Origin: Lachnospiraceae bacterium
GTDB taxonomy: Bacteria > Bacillota > Clostridia > Lachnospirales > Lachnospiraceae
Reading direction: 5' to 3'
Length of the DNA: 64,000 nucleotides
Assembly: GCA_017622795.1 (NCBI GenBank)
Contig: JAGAQI010000079.1
Span: 1-64,000 of the forward strand
The position numbers were made by a program, and so were the translations under genes. Under the pieces are notes generated by a model, which worked only from the letters and a program-made list of their open reading frames with translations, had not been told where the DNA came from and did no database searches. Shown here one piece after another: positions 34,491 through 43,012 of the stretch; within the stretch, counting starts at the first letter, position 1, and each line of letters starts with the position of its first letter.

Positions 34491-36407
34491 CTATCGGCTA
34501 TACTTCTTAAGGAACAGACCAAGTGACACCAGCACCGTCACGTCCTGTGCCATAGCTTTATCCTCAATAGCTTCTGCTCGTTTTAACCGGGCAACCAACG
34601 CCTGCAATTTATTTTTATCCAACATCTGATACAGTCTGTCATCCTCTAAAAGACAAATAATTTCCTGCTTATATTTCATCCATTGCTTGTTCAAACGGAA
34701 TACAAAATCCGCACTTTGAAGTCCCCGATGCCCTACATCAGTTCTGATTTCTGCAGGCACAATACCTTCCATAAATTCCCGAACCAATCTACGCTCTATC
34801 CCGTCACTTACAAAGCATTCCATCGGGAGCGCCATGCAAAGCTCAATCAAGCGCTTATCCTTGGTAGGATCTCTAATTATTACTCCCTGCGCCAGCCCGA
34901 TTTTGGTGTCATACATTCCCAAATGCTGCAAAATTCTTGGTTCTGTCATAAAATTTTTATGAGCATTCTCAGAATCCATCAGAGAGCCGCCACCCTTTTT
35001 CAGCATGCTACGGATTTCCTGTTTAATTCCATACTTACGGAACAACTCCTGGCGTACAAAAGATTCCTCCACCATGGACAAATCCGGCAGCCATTTTTCC
35101 TTTAAGGCTCCCTTTGCCACCCGGAGTACATTCTCCTTACTCACCCTTCGGCGCCGCATAAATGCGGTTGTAGCCGCTTTTGCACCGGATATATCCAACT
35201 TAAGCAGCCGTTGATATACTAAAGATAAAATCGCGCCGTAAGAAATGGTGGAGTTGCCAAACTGGCCCTTTAATACCAGCTTACATCCCTCTTTACAAGC
35301 TTGTTCATAAATATCATCCAGCCAAACCAAATTCGCATTGGATTTTCCCGGCAGTTCCGTATATTCCACAAACCGCTCCAACTCAGAAAACGCTGTTTTT
35401 TCTTCGCAGGAAACAAAATGGTTCACCACATTCGGGTACTTTGCTGCAATCAGTTTAGGGCCTGCAGATTCATTCATTAAAGCATATCCTTCTTCGCATA
35501 CAAAATCCGGAAGAGGCACCGACGTATAGGTATGTAGTGTTTCCCCTTGTTCTGCCAGCATAGGCGCTGCCAGACACGCTACTGCAGAGGAATCCAAGCC
35601 ACTGCTTAAAGTCATGGCAGTTTTCCCGGAAGAACGGAGCATACTTTTTACACAGTCGCAGAAGGTATCTAAAAACAGCTGCTTATATTCGTCATCGCTT
35701 TTCAAACGTATTTTTTTTACTTCTTTCGCCGGATTCCAGTAACGTGTTTTGATAGTTTCTTTCTCCGTAAATTTCACATAGTGCCCGGCTTCCACCTGAT
35801 AGATTCCCTCAAATGGCGTCAGCCCCGGGAAAATAATCATATCCGGCGCCCGGAATGCTTCACAAGCTGCCAGCCACTTTTCAGAAAGTGAAACCTGCTG
35901 TTTGCCCAGCATTTCTAACAACGGCCCCATCGTTGTGGAAAACATTACTGCTTTCTCTTTTTTACAATAATTGATACAGCGGCTGCCGGTATGATCTGTA
36001 TAGATTAGTACTTCCCCTTTGTTTTTTTCATATACAGCAAAGGAAAATATACCAACCAGACGCTTTACAAACTCTTCTCCCCAGGTAAGGTATGCGAGGA
36101 AAGCCAAAGCACCGTCTGTTATGTCTGCATTTTCTTTTTTTAGTAAAGCCAAGACCTCTTCCCGGTTGTCTAAAATACAGTCTGCCGTAAAGTAAACATT
36201 TCTGTCTTTATCATACAGCGGAAGTATCTCTTTCTCCGCCCCCGCAATTACATGCTGATGGGCACAGGAAAAATAAACATTTTCTTCAAAAATGTGGTCA
36301 ATCCGGTCGATTTTATACACATTCATGGTCTGCTCCGCAGACGTAACAATGCTTTCCTTTATTCTGTTTCCGGACAAATTCACTTGTCCCCAAATTGCTC
36401 CCGCCAC
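34491..36407 (-). CDS. Asparagine-synthetase-like lasso cyclase C1
   Basis: This 638-residue protein has the two-domain layout of asparagine synthetase B. The N-terminal glutaminase domain lacks the catalytic Cys2 (starts MAGAIWG), so it cannot use glutamine. The synthetase domain keeps a PP-loop in variant form LSSGLDSS near 265. Lasso C proteins use this domain to adenylate Asp/Glu and close the ring on the N-terminal amine. The GTG at 36407 has GGAGG upstream. It follows kinase K1 by 16 bp on the same strand and is convergent with precursor A1. Confidence 0.83.
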   Translation of the reverse strand: MAGAIWGQVNLSGNRIKESIVTSAEQTMNVYKIDRIDHIFEENVYFSCAHQHVIAGAEKEILPLYDKDRNVYFTADCILDNREEVLALLKKENADITDGALAFLAYLTWGEEFVKRLVGIFSFAVYEKNKGEVLIYTDHTGSRCINYCKKEKAVMFSTTMGPLLEMLGKQQVSLSEKWLAACEAFRAPDMIIFPGLTPFEGIYQVEAGHYVKFTEKETIKTRYWNPAKEVKKIRLKSDDEYKQLFLDTFCDCVKSMLRSSGKTAMTLSSGLDSSAVACLAAPMLAEQGETLHTYTSVPLPDFVCEEGYALMNESAGPKLIAAKYPNVVNHFVSCEEKTAFSELERFVEYTELPGKSNANLVWLDDIYEQACKEGCKLVLKGQFGNSTISYGAILSLVYQRLLKLDISGAKAATTAFMRRRRVSKENVLRVAKGALKEKWLPDLSMVEESFVRQELFRKYGIKQEIRSMLKKGGGSLMDSENAHKNFMTEPRILQHLGMYDTKIGLAQGVIIRDPTKDKRLIELCMALPMECFVSDGIERRLVREFMEGIVPAEIRTDVGHRGLQSADFVFRLNKQWMKYKQEIICLLEDDRLYQMLDKNKLQALVARLKRAEAIEDKAMAQDVTVLVSLGLFLKKYSR

Positions 36408-36423
36408 TTTTACTTCCTCCGCA

Positions 36424-37326
36424 TTATAACTTCATAAGTTTTTTAATACTTTGTATCTGATCCTCTGTGGTATCACCGGTCATCGGTCGCAACAGCTTAT
36501 ACACCGGCACCGTCTGCGCAATTTTAATACACTTCATCATATCTTCCGGTGGGAATGCAAGCGACGCTTCAAACACCGGCTTCATAAATAAATTATCTAA
36601 AATTGCCTGCAGCGTTGCATGACCCTGCAACTGTTCTGCAACCACGGCATTACCGGAATACCGGTTTAATGCAACAATGCCGCCAAGTTCTGTAGGCTCA
36701 TCACAAAATTCTCCCACCCTGCTGATGGCGAATTTATCCTTGTCTTCATCAATATACAATAATTCTTCCGTATTGAACTCATTTCTGGCAACAGCATCCC
36801 GGCACAGTTTCTGTTGCGGAAACGCCGGAAGCACCAACGCCTTTCCATCCTTTGCAAAATCCACAACGGCAACATCATCCGTCATGAGTTTTCCGCCATG
36901 CTCTAAAATTTTTGTAGTTAACGTAGATTTTCCCGAGCCGCTGCCTCCGCAAATAATTAGAGCTTTTTCTTTCCATTTTACCGCGCTGCAATGAATTGCC
37001 AACTGCCCCCGCTGCCAAAAGACCATAGCAATGCAATAACCGAACACAAAGGGTGTCAGGTCTGTCATCGGAATCCCCTTTTTAGGGCGGATGGAAATGG
37101 TGGTTCCGTCGGTTACAATAAAGCTGCCCTTATGGTTAGAAAAATGAATTCTGCTTTTGGAAACTGTATATACGTGATTAGCATAATCCTCTTCCGAATC
37201 ACCGTCTATTTCTTTTATAACTTTTATCCAAATCTCCGGTGCTGCTTCCTGTGTCTTTAAAAGCTGGGGATATTCTATCTCCGATGCCAAAATTGTATTA
37301 TAGATTTTATAAAAATAGTTTTTCAT
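36424..37326 (-). CDS. HPr-kinase-like lasso peptide kinase (K1)
   Basis: This 300-residue protein is a paralogue of K2 (9154-10053): P-loop CGGSGSGKSTLT near 140, preceded by AIHCSAV and followed by MTDDVAVV. No N-terminal HprK domain is present. Its likely role is to phosphorylate a lasso precursor or product at the C-terminus, as shown for PadeK-type kinases. It is the first gene of the K1-C1 operon, with a TTGCTA-18-TATAAT promoter, and is divergent from the exporter gene. Confidence 0.77.
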   Translation of the reverse strand: MKNYFYKIYNTILASEIEYPQLLKTQEAAPEIWIKVIKEIDGDSEEDYANHVYTVSKSRIHFSNHKGSFIVTDGTTISIRPKKGIPMTDLTPFVFGYCIAMVFWQRGQLAIHCSAVKWKEKALIICGGSGSGKSTLTTKILEHGGKLMTDDVAVVDFAKDGKALVLPAFPQQKLCRDAVARNEFNTEELLYIDEDKDKFAISRVGEFCDEPTELGGIVALNRYSGNAVVAEQLQGHATLQAILDNLFMKPVFEASLAFPPEDMMKCIKIAQTVPVYKLLRPMTGDTTEDQIQSIKKLMKL

Positions 37327-37371
37327 CTGAGCTAATCCCCCCTGTATAGCAATCCTTTTTCCACTAAAATA

Positions 37372-37401
37372 ATTATACTATAACCGCTTTACTCTTAGCA
37401 A
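37372..37401 (-). promoter_or_regulatory. Promoter of the K1-C1 operon
   Basis: On the minus strand TTGCTA (37396-37401), 18 bp, then TATAAT (37372-37377), about 45 bp before the K1 ATG. Confidence 0.65.
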
Positions 37402-37421
37402 GTAGCAACGCCTTATTTTCC

Positions 37422-37449
37422 TTGACATTCCCCCTCACTATGATAAAAT
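37422..37449 (+). promoter_or_regulatory. Promoter of the lasso exporter gene
   Basis: TTGACA (37422-37427), 16 bp, TAAAAT (37444-37449), 30 bp before the TTG start. It is back-to-back with the K1 promoter. Confidence 0.6.
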
Positions 37450-37479
37450 AAATTCAGAATAAACACGGAGGATAAAACT

Positions 37480-39162
37480 TTGCGAACTATTATCAACTAT
37501 TTGAAAAAGCTGCGGGCCAATTCGCCTTACGCAGTATGGTTATTGAAGTACACCAAACCTTATCTGCCGGCGTTGTCCCTTACTATGTTGTTTTCCATCG
37601 CGGCATCTTTAATCTCCATCGGAACTGCCGTAGTCAGCCAGCAGTTAATCGATAACGCCTCCATCGGCAAAACCATTACCAGTAACATTGTTCTGTATAT
37701 TCTCTGCATTCTCCTAATGCAGCTGATTCAGATTATCAGTTCCATGTTTACGGTTATCATCCAGGAAAAGTTTTCTTTCGGTATCCGCAAACAGGTATAT
37801 GAAAAAATCCTGCATTCCTGCTATCACGACGTGTCCAAGTATCACTCCGGTGACTTAATGACCCGTCTTACCAGTGACACCGGTAATGTAGCAGACGGTA
37901 TTGCCAACATCATTCCGCGAATTATCATTCTGGTAGTCGAGTTTTTGGCATCCTTTATTGTGCTTTTATGCTACGACCCAATGTTAGCTGTTTTTGCATT
38001 GCTGCTTGCTCCGGTGGGCGGTATTTTAAGCATCTGGCTTGGCAAAAAGTTAAAGGTTCTGCAGACAAAGGTACAGGAGTCCGAAGCCAGCTACCGTTCC
38101 TTTATCACCGAAAGCTTAAGTAATATTTTAATTATCAAGTCCTTCCGTACTGAAGATTATTCCACAGAGCACTTACAGGAGCTCCGTGATGATCGTATGA
38201 AATGGGTAATCAAAAAACAGCGCATGGGTTTGGTGGCATCCTCCGGTATGTCCTTAACCTTCCAGGCCGGCTATGTTTTGGCTCTTGCCTGGGGCGCAGC
38301 CAAGCTTTCCACCAAAGCCATCACCTACGGTACCATGAGCGTTTTCTTAACTCTGGTAAACCGTTTGCAATCTCCAATCCTGGGTTTAGCCCACACCATT
38401 CCGCAGGTAGTAAACGTACTTACTTCCGCCGGCCGTGTGATGGAACTTCAAAATCTTCCGGTAGAAACAGAGCTTAAAGAAACCATCACCCCGCAAAATG
38501 TGGGTGTTAAGGTGGAACACTTATCCTTCGGTTACTCCGATGATGTTTTATTTGATGACGCTTCCGTCTCCATCAATCCGGGCGAATTTGTTGCCATTGT
38601 CGGTGCTTCCGGCATTGGTAAAACCACGTTAATCCGCCTGATTTTATCCTTCATGAATGCTAACGCGGGAAAGATTCAGTTCTTCAACGATAAAAATGAG
38701 CAGGTGGAAACCAATGCCAATTCCCGCGAGTTTATGTCCTATGTACCACAGGGCAATACGTTGTTCAGCGGTACCATCGAATACAACATCCGTATGGGCA
38801 AAAAGGACGCCACCGACGAAGAGGTTTACGAAGCACTCCGTGCTGCTGCCGCTTACGACTTTGTTTCCGAGCTGCCGCAGGGTATCCACACCGTCATCGG
38901 CGAACGTGGCTACGGCATTTCCGAAGGTCAGGCACAGCGAATCGCCATTGCCCGCGCCTTAATAAAAAAAGCTCCGTTCCTTATTTTGGACGAAGCTACT
39001 TCTTCCCTGGATGAAAAAACAGAACTTGCGGTATTGGAAGGAATCAAGAACTTCTCCTATCATCCAACTTGCTTATTAATCACCCACCGCCGCTCCGTAC
39101 TTGCGTACTGCGACAGAGAAATCAGAATTGACAACAAGCAGATTACAGAACAACCAATGTAA
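37480..39162 (+). CDS. ABC exporter, lasso D
   Basis: This 560-residue half-transporter has six membrane helices (about 25-300) and an ATPase domain with Walker A GASGIGKTT near 376, Q-loop YVPQGNTLF, variant signature GISEGQAQR and Walker B FLILDEAT. The start is a TTG at 37480 with GGAGG 8 bp upstream. No C39 peptidase domain is present, so cleavage must come from B1/B2. Placed between the two precursor/cyclase pairs, it should export and give immunity to the lasso products. It is the only such exporter in the lasso region. Confidence 0.85.
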   Translation: MRTIINYLKKLRANSPYAVWLLKYTKPYLPALSLTMLFSIAASLISIGTAVVSQQLIDNASIGKTITSNIVLYILCILLMQLIQIISSMFTVIIQEKFSFGIRKQVYEKILHSCYHDVSKYHSGDLMTRLTSDTGNVADGIANIIPRIIILVVEFLASFIVLLCYDPMLAVFALLLAPVGGILSIWLGKKLKVLQTKVQESEASYRSFITESLSNILIIKSFRTEDYSTEHLQELRDDRMKWVIKKQRMGLVASSGMSLTFQAGYVLALAWGAAKLSTKAITYGTMSVFLTLVNRLQSPILGLAHTIPQVVNVLTSAGRVMELQNLPVETELKETITPQNVGVKVEHLSFGYSDDVLFDDASVSINPGEFVAIVGASGIGKTTLIRLILSFMNANAGKIQFFNDKNEQVETNANSREFMSYVPQGNTLFSGTIEYNIRMGKKDATDEEVYEALRAAAAYDFVSELPQGIHTVIGERGYGISEGQAQRIAIARALIKKAPFLILDEATSSLDEKTELAVLEGIKNFSYHPTCLLITHRRSVLAYCDREIRIDNKQITEQPM

Positions 39163-39173
39163 TTACAAAAATT

Positions 39174-39205
39174 ACGGCGCGGGAAAACTCCTGCGCCGTT
39201 GCTTT
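39174..39205. terminator. Terminator between the exporter and cyclase C2
   Basis: ACGGCGC (39174-39180) pairs with GCGCCGT (39193-39199), with G-C rich extension into the loop, followed on the plus strand by a T-rich tract. It separates the convergent stops at 39162 and 39211. Confidence 0.75.
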
Positions 39206-39210
39206 ATTCT

Positions 39211-41130
39211 TTATTCTTCTTTTGGTTCGATTGCACGGGAAAAGGTGATGAGATTTTGGAGACTTAAGCAGGCATCAATGCCGGTAAGCATTGCCCTATC
39301 CTTCTGCCCATCCGAATTCTCTAACGGAATCTCTGACCACTGTTTTAACACATCCCAGTCTAAATATTTTCCCCAATAAGACCTATCTAACATACCAATC
39401 AGGCGTTGCTTTCTCTCCAAATATTCCACCGGATCTTTTTCTTTTTTCTCTGCATTTCTCCAACTGGTATCCTCTTTTCCGGTCAAAGTGTACAAAGATT
39501 CCGGAATTATGTCTTTAAAGGTTTCTTTAAAAATGTATCTGTTTACTCCATGCTTTAAATACAAATTTCTTGGGATAGATACTGCATAATCTGCCACCCG
39601 GTAGTCTAAGTACGGAGCAATATATCTTGCACCGCCATAGGCTCCCAGCAACGCTACAATATCCAGACGGTTTCTGCTGCCGCCACTCCTGATGTAAGTT
39701 AACGGATCATACGCAAAATAATTTGGTGCTCCTTTTTTAGAGTCATACTGTTCGAAAAACTCTTTTTTTAACATCTCTTTAGATGCAAGCGCACTCACAA
39801 ACGGACTGGTAAGTTTTTTCCGTGATACCATTAGGTTTTCCCGACATCTAAGCAGTGTATTATAAATTCTGTGTTTTCCTCCCTTGGTACTTTCCCACAT
39901 ATAATACAAATAATGTCCATATTCTTTGTTGTAAAACAGTTCATACGGATTACAGCGATGGCTGACAGTTTCATCTCCTCCGTGTCCCGTGAATACCACC
40001 TTTGCGCCATGGTCATTCGCATACTGTGCCACCTTAGCAATCTGCAATGTGCTGATATACGGAGGAAAAACATACCGTCGGTATAAGCCCGCATTCATCT
40101 CCGGGTCCATTCCTACAGCTTTCACCTTCCGGTACATTACACTGTCTTCTCCGATACGCACCGACTTTTCGCTGAACTTGCAAACAATATTTTCCTGTTC
40201 GCAAATGTCCTTTACAATCAAACGCTCGTCATTTTCCGCATACGGAATTTCTTCCGGTGCCGCAGACCAGGAAAAGTAAATTGCTTCTCTGCCCAGTCGG
40301 TGAATTAATATATCAATAATACTGGAGTCCAGTCCTCCGGACAGTTCTCCCGCCACCAGGCCGGATACCGCCTGTAATCTTCTTTGTATCGAATCGGTAA
40401 TTAACTCTTTTAAACACCTTTGATACTCTTTTTCAGAAGAAAGACGCACCTTTTTGGTTCCTATCTGCCAATAGGTTTTCTTATCGCACTGAAGTTTATT
40501 TTCTTTTATGGAAAAGGTTATATAAGATGCCGGTTTTACACAAAAAATGCTGGCAAACTCCGTATTTTCCGTGCCAAAATATGCACCTCCGGCCACCTTA
40601 CACCACAGCCAATGTTCTGCCACAGATACATCTGTTGTTTCCATGGAAAGCAAACCCCGGATATCCGTGGAAAAAGCTAATTTCTGTCCATTTGTATAAT
40701 AAAATAACGGGCGGACTCCCATATGGTCTCTGAAAAATGTAAGCTGCCGTTTTTTAGAATCATAAATAGCGCCGACAAAATCTCCGTTTACTTCTTTCAA
40801 TTGTGAATATCCAAATGTTTCAATAAATTGAAGCAGCAACTCCTCATCGGACAGGCTTTCTGCAAAGTCACCTTTCGCCACCAATTCCTCGCGGTTATAC
40901 AACACCACATCCAGAACCGCGTAGCAACCGTTAGACACCAGCACCGGAGAACTCTGCGGTGCAGATTCGTGCAACTTCTCCATAAAACATCCCATATGGC
41001 AATTACTATCCGCATCAGTGTTTGCAAACCGGACTCCATACGCTTTATTCCAGCTTTTCAGCTTATTCAATTCCATAGAATTTGGGGGCATTTGTTCAAA
41101 TGGCTGCCATACACCATAAATTCCACTCAT
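39211..41130 (-). CDS. Asparagine-synthetase-like lasso cyclase C2
   Basis: This 639-residue protein has the same architecture as C1 but clearly different sequence. The glutaminase Cys2 is missing (starts MSGIYGVW). The PP-loop is canonical, ELSGGLDSS near 261. It should close the macrolactam ring of precursor A2, whose gene lies 105 bp upstream on the same strand with a hairpin in between. Its divergence from C1 fits two cyclases matched to two different cores. Confidence 0.84.
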   Translation of the reverse strand: MSGIYGVWQPFEQMPPNSMELNKLKSWNKAYGVRFANTDADSNCHMGCFMEKLHESAPQSSPVLVSNGCYAVLDVVLYNREELVAKGDFAESLSDEELLLQFIETFGYSQLKEVNGDFVGAIYDSKKRQLTFFRDHMGVRPLFYYTNGQKLAFSTDIRGLLSMETTDVSVAEHWLWCKVAGGAYFGTENTEFASIFCVKPASYITFSIKENKLQCDKKTYWQIGTKKVRLSSEKEYQRCLKELITDSIQRRLQAVSGLVAGELSGGLDSSIIDILIHRLGREAIYFSWSAAPEEIPYAENDERLIVKDICEQENIVCKFSEKSVRIGEDSVMYRKVKAVGMDPEMNAGLYRRYVFPPYISTLQIAKVAQYANDHGAKVVFTGHGGDETVSHRCNPYELFYNKEYGHYLYYMWESTKGGKHRIYNTLLRCRENLMVSRKKLTSPFVSALASKEMLKKEFFEQYDSKKGAPNYFAYDPLTYIRSGGSRNRLDIVALLGAYGGARYIAPYLDYRVADYAVSIPRNLYLKHGVNRYIFKETFKDIIPESLYTLTGKEDTSWRNAEKKEKDPVEYLERKQRLIGMLDRSYWGKYLDWDVLKQWSEIPLENSDGQKDRAMLTGIDACLSLQNLITFSRAIEPKEE

Positions 41131-41192
41131 GCGTCCTTCTCCTTAGTATTTCATTTTTCCCTTAGTATAACACAGTCTACGCTGTTGTGCAA

Positions 41193-41223
41193 AGAAAAAG
41201 CCCTTGTCCAAAGACAAGAGCTT
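41193..41223 (-). terminator. Attenuator/terminator between precursor A2 and cyclase C2
   Basis: AAGCTCTTGTC and GACAAGGGCTT (minus-strand reading) form an 11-bp stem with one G-U pair and a TTTG loop, followed by a short T-run. Between a precursor and its enzyme such a leaky terminator keeps precursor mRNA in excess. Confidence 0.7.
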
Positions 41224-41235
41224 GAAAATTTCTTA

Positions 41236-41418
41236 TTAGGATAACTTCTCGTTAGGTGTGCTGGATGGATAACCATCACCGTCACTGTCCTTACCATCTA
41301 CTAAGTCGTTATTAAGGCCTTCACCATTGTGGCTTAATTCAAAAAAGAAATCAATATCACCATGTGCTGTTTCTGCAATGTTAAGTTCTACTACTTCTGC
41401 GTTCTTCCAAGTCTTCAT
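41236..41418 (-). CDS. Lasso-peptide-type precursor A2
   Basis: The ATG at 41418 aligns with the A1 start and has GAGG upstream; an ATG 15 bp earlier is possible but weaker. The 60-residue peptide shares the leader with A1. With G20 as core residue 1, E27 is residue 8, giving an 8-residue ring over DIDFFF. If the Thr must sit at -2, H19 is residue 1 and E27 residue 9. The core of about 41 residues holds DGKDSDGDG, an Asp-rich Ca-loop-like motif, and ends in Ser, the residue phosphorylated by PadeK-type kinases. Confidence 0.72.
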   Translation of the reverse strand: MKTWKNAEVVELNIAETAHGDIDFFFELSHNGEGLNNDLVDGKDSDGDGYPSSTPNEKLS

Positions 41419-41486
41419 TTTAAATTTCCTCATCTTTCTTTTTCTGATTTTTCGTTTACGCTTCTTGTGCGTTCCTTGATGATGCC

Positions 41487-41515
41487 ATCATACATCCACT
41501 CAAATCATAAAGCAA
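41487..41515 (-). promoter_or_regulatory. Candidate promoter of precursor A2
   Basis: On the minus strand TTGCTT (41510-41515), 17 bp, TATGAT (41487-41492), about 70 bp before the start codon. The -35 is weak, which fits a need for activation; a 22-bp palindrome lies directly upstream. Confidence 0.5.
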
Positions 41516-41517
41516 CA

Positions 41518-41539
41518 ATTCTAACAATATTGATAGAAT
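41518..41539. promoter_or_regulatory. 22-bp near-perfect palindrome upstream of A2
   Basis: Arms ATTCTA (41518-41523) and TAGAAT (41534-41539) flank a CAATATTG core; only one symmetric base pair breaks the symmetry (20 of 22 positions). It sits 3 bp upstream of the A2 -35 box and in the spacer shared with the aldo/keto reductase gene, so it is a good candidate for an activator or repressor site. Confidence 0.5.
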
Positions 41540-41625
41540 TATGTTTACATGCTATTCTATACTCTTCTCTTTTTCCTTTTTTATGATATAATTTTCCTAT
41601 ATGAACAATTTTAGGAGGTTCCCTT

Positions 41626-42804
41626 ATGAACTATCGCTTTGACAAATACAACAACAAGATATCCCTTTTAGGCTTCGGCTGCATGCGCTTTCAGACCACC
41701 CTCGGTAAAATCGATATGGCAAAAGCCGAGCAGCAGATTATGGCTGCCTTTCGTAGCGGAGTCAACTATTATGACACCGCCTATGTGTACCCGGGCAGCG
41801 AAGCTGCCATCGGAGAAATTTTTGAGAAAAACGGTATCCGTGACAAAATCTATATTGCCACCAAGCTGCCCCATTACTTAATCAAAAGTCTGGACGGATT
41901 GGAAAAGTTATTTCAAGAGCAGTTGCGTCGTCTTCGGACAGACCATATTGACTACTACCTGATGCACATGCTTTCTGACGTTGCTACCTGGAACCGGTTA
42001 AAAGATCTGGGAATTGAACAGTGGATTACAGAGAAAAAGGCAAGCGGTGCCATCCGCCAGGTTGGTTTTTCCTACCACGGAAATTCCGATATGTTCTGTC
42101 AACTGGTGGATGCTTACGACTGGGAATTCTGCCAAATCCAATACAACTACATGGACGAGCACTCCCAGGCGGGCCGTAAAGGTTTGAACTATGCCCACGA
42201 AAAGGGACTGCCGGTTATCATTATGGAACCGTTGCGGGGCGGCCGTCTGGTTAACAATTTACCGGAGGATGCCAAAAAGATTTTTGCAGAACATAAAGAA
42301 AAATACACACCGGCACAGTGGGCTTTCCGTTGGCTGTACAACCAGCCGGAGGTAACCTGTGTGTTATCCGGTATGAATACCTTAGATATGATTGAAGATA
42401 ATATTAACACTGCCTCCGCTACGGAGGTTGGTTCTCTCGGACCCGAGGAAGAAGAGATGCTGCAACGTGTGGTAAACGCCATCAACTCCCGCATGAAGGT
42501 AGGATGTACCGGTTGCGGTTACTGCATGCCATGTCCAAAGGGCGTGGATATTCCGGGTACCTTTTCTGCTTACAACCGCCGTTACTACGATGGCAAGTTC
42601 TGGAGTGTTGTTGAGTATATCAAGTGCACCGCTCTTCGGAATAATTCCACCGCAGCCTCTAACTGCATCGGCTGTGGCAAATGCGAAACCCACTGTCCAC
42701 AGCATATTGCAATTCGCGAAGAATTAAAAAATGCCGGCAAAGAACTGGAAGGACCGGCATATAAGGTGGTACGGAAGTTTGTAGAACTTTTTAAAGTGTT
42801 TTAA
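41626..42804 (+). CDS. Aldo/keto reductase with C-terminal 4Fe-4S domain
   Basis: This 392-residue protein has an N-terminal aldo/keto reductase barrel (about 1-280; YDTAYVYPGSE near 46, HIDYYLMH near 106) and a ferredoxin-like end with Cys clusters CTGCGYCMPC near 293 and CIGCGKCETHCPQ near 346. This fusion is common in anaerobes and may link carbonyl reduction to ferredoxin-type electrons. TAGGAGG precedes the ATG and TATAAT lies at 41587-41592. No evident link to the lasso genes. Confidence 0.9.
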   Translation: MNYRFDKYNNKISLLGFGCMRFQTTLGKIDMAKAEQQIMAAFRSGVNYYDTAYVYPGSEAAIGEIFEKNGIRDKIYIATKLPHYLIKSLDGLEKLFQEQLRRLRTDHIDYYLMHMLSDVATWNRLKDLGIEQWITEKKASGAIRQVGFSYHGNSDMFCQLVDAYDWEFCQIQYNYMDEHSQAGRKGLNYAHEKGLPVIIMEPLRGGRLVNNLPEDAKKIFAEHKEKYTPAQWAFRWLYNQPEVTCVLSGMNTLDMIEDNINTASATEVGSLGPEEEEMLQRVVNAINSRMKVGCTGCGYCMPCPKGVDIPGTFSAYNRRYYDGKFWSVVEYIKCTALRNNSTAASNCIGCGKCETHCPQHIAIREELKNAGKELEGPAYKVVRKFVELFKVF

Positions 42805-42806
42805 TT

Positions 42807-42982
42807 TTATTAATTTAATAATCCCTGATATGATTTTATCCTCCCAAAACCCGCTTTCGCTAGCATCGAAACGCAACGGTACTAGGTTCGTGCAACCTTT
42901 GGTTGCAAAACCTCACCAAGGACCGGCGTTTCTCCAGCGTTTTGTCCGGATAAAATCATATCAGGGATTGCATAATTAATAA
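42807..42982. repeat. 176-bp nested palindromic element
   Basis: Perfect 22-bp arms at 42820-42841 and 42948-42969 enclose further nested pairs: CAAAAC/GTTTTG, GAAACGC/GCGTTTC, CGGT/ACCG, AGGTT/AACCT and GTGCAACC/GGTTGCA. Outer TTATTAATT/AATTAATAA extends it to 176 bp. As RNA or cruciform it forms one long hairpin. It fills the space between convergent genes ending at 42804 and 43013. It has no coding sequence; it could be a MITE-like unit, or a terminator or structured RNA. Confidence 0.7.
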
Positions 42983-43012
42983 AAACATCCATTCAAAATT
43001 TTACATCATTCG

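Noticed and set aside
34491..41130. Two genes annotated at first sight as asparagine synthetase (AsnB)
   Set aside because: Both lack the Cys2 needed to use glutamine and lie among precursor, kinase and exporter genes, so lasso cyclase fits better than amino-acid synthesis.
34255..41418. Lanthipeptide, sactipeptide or thiopeptide class for A1/A2
   Set aside because: No LanM/LanB/LanC, radical SAM or YcaO gene is in the window; the precursors have no Cys; cyclase, B1 and B2 point to the lasso route.
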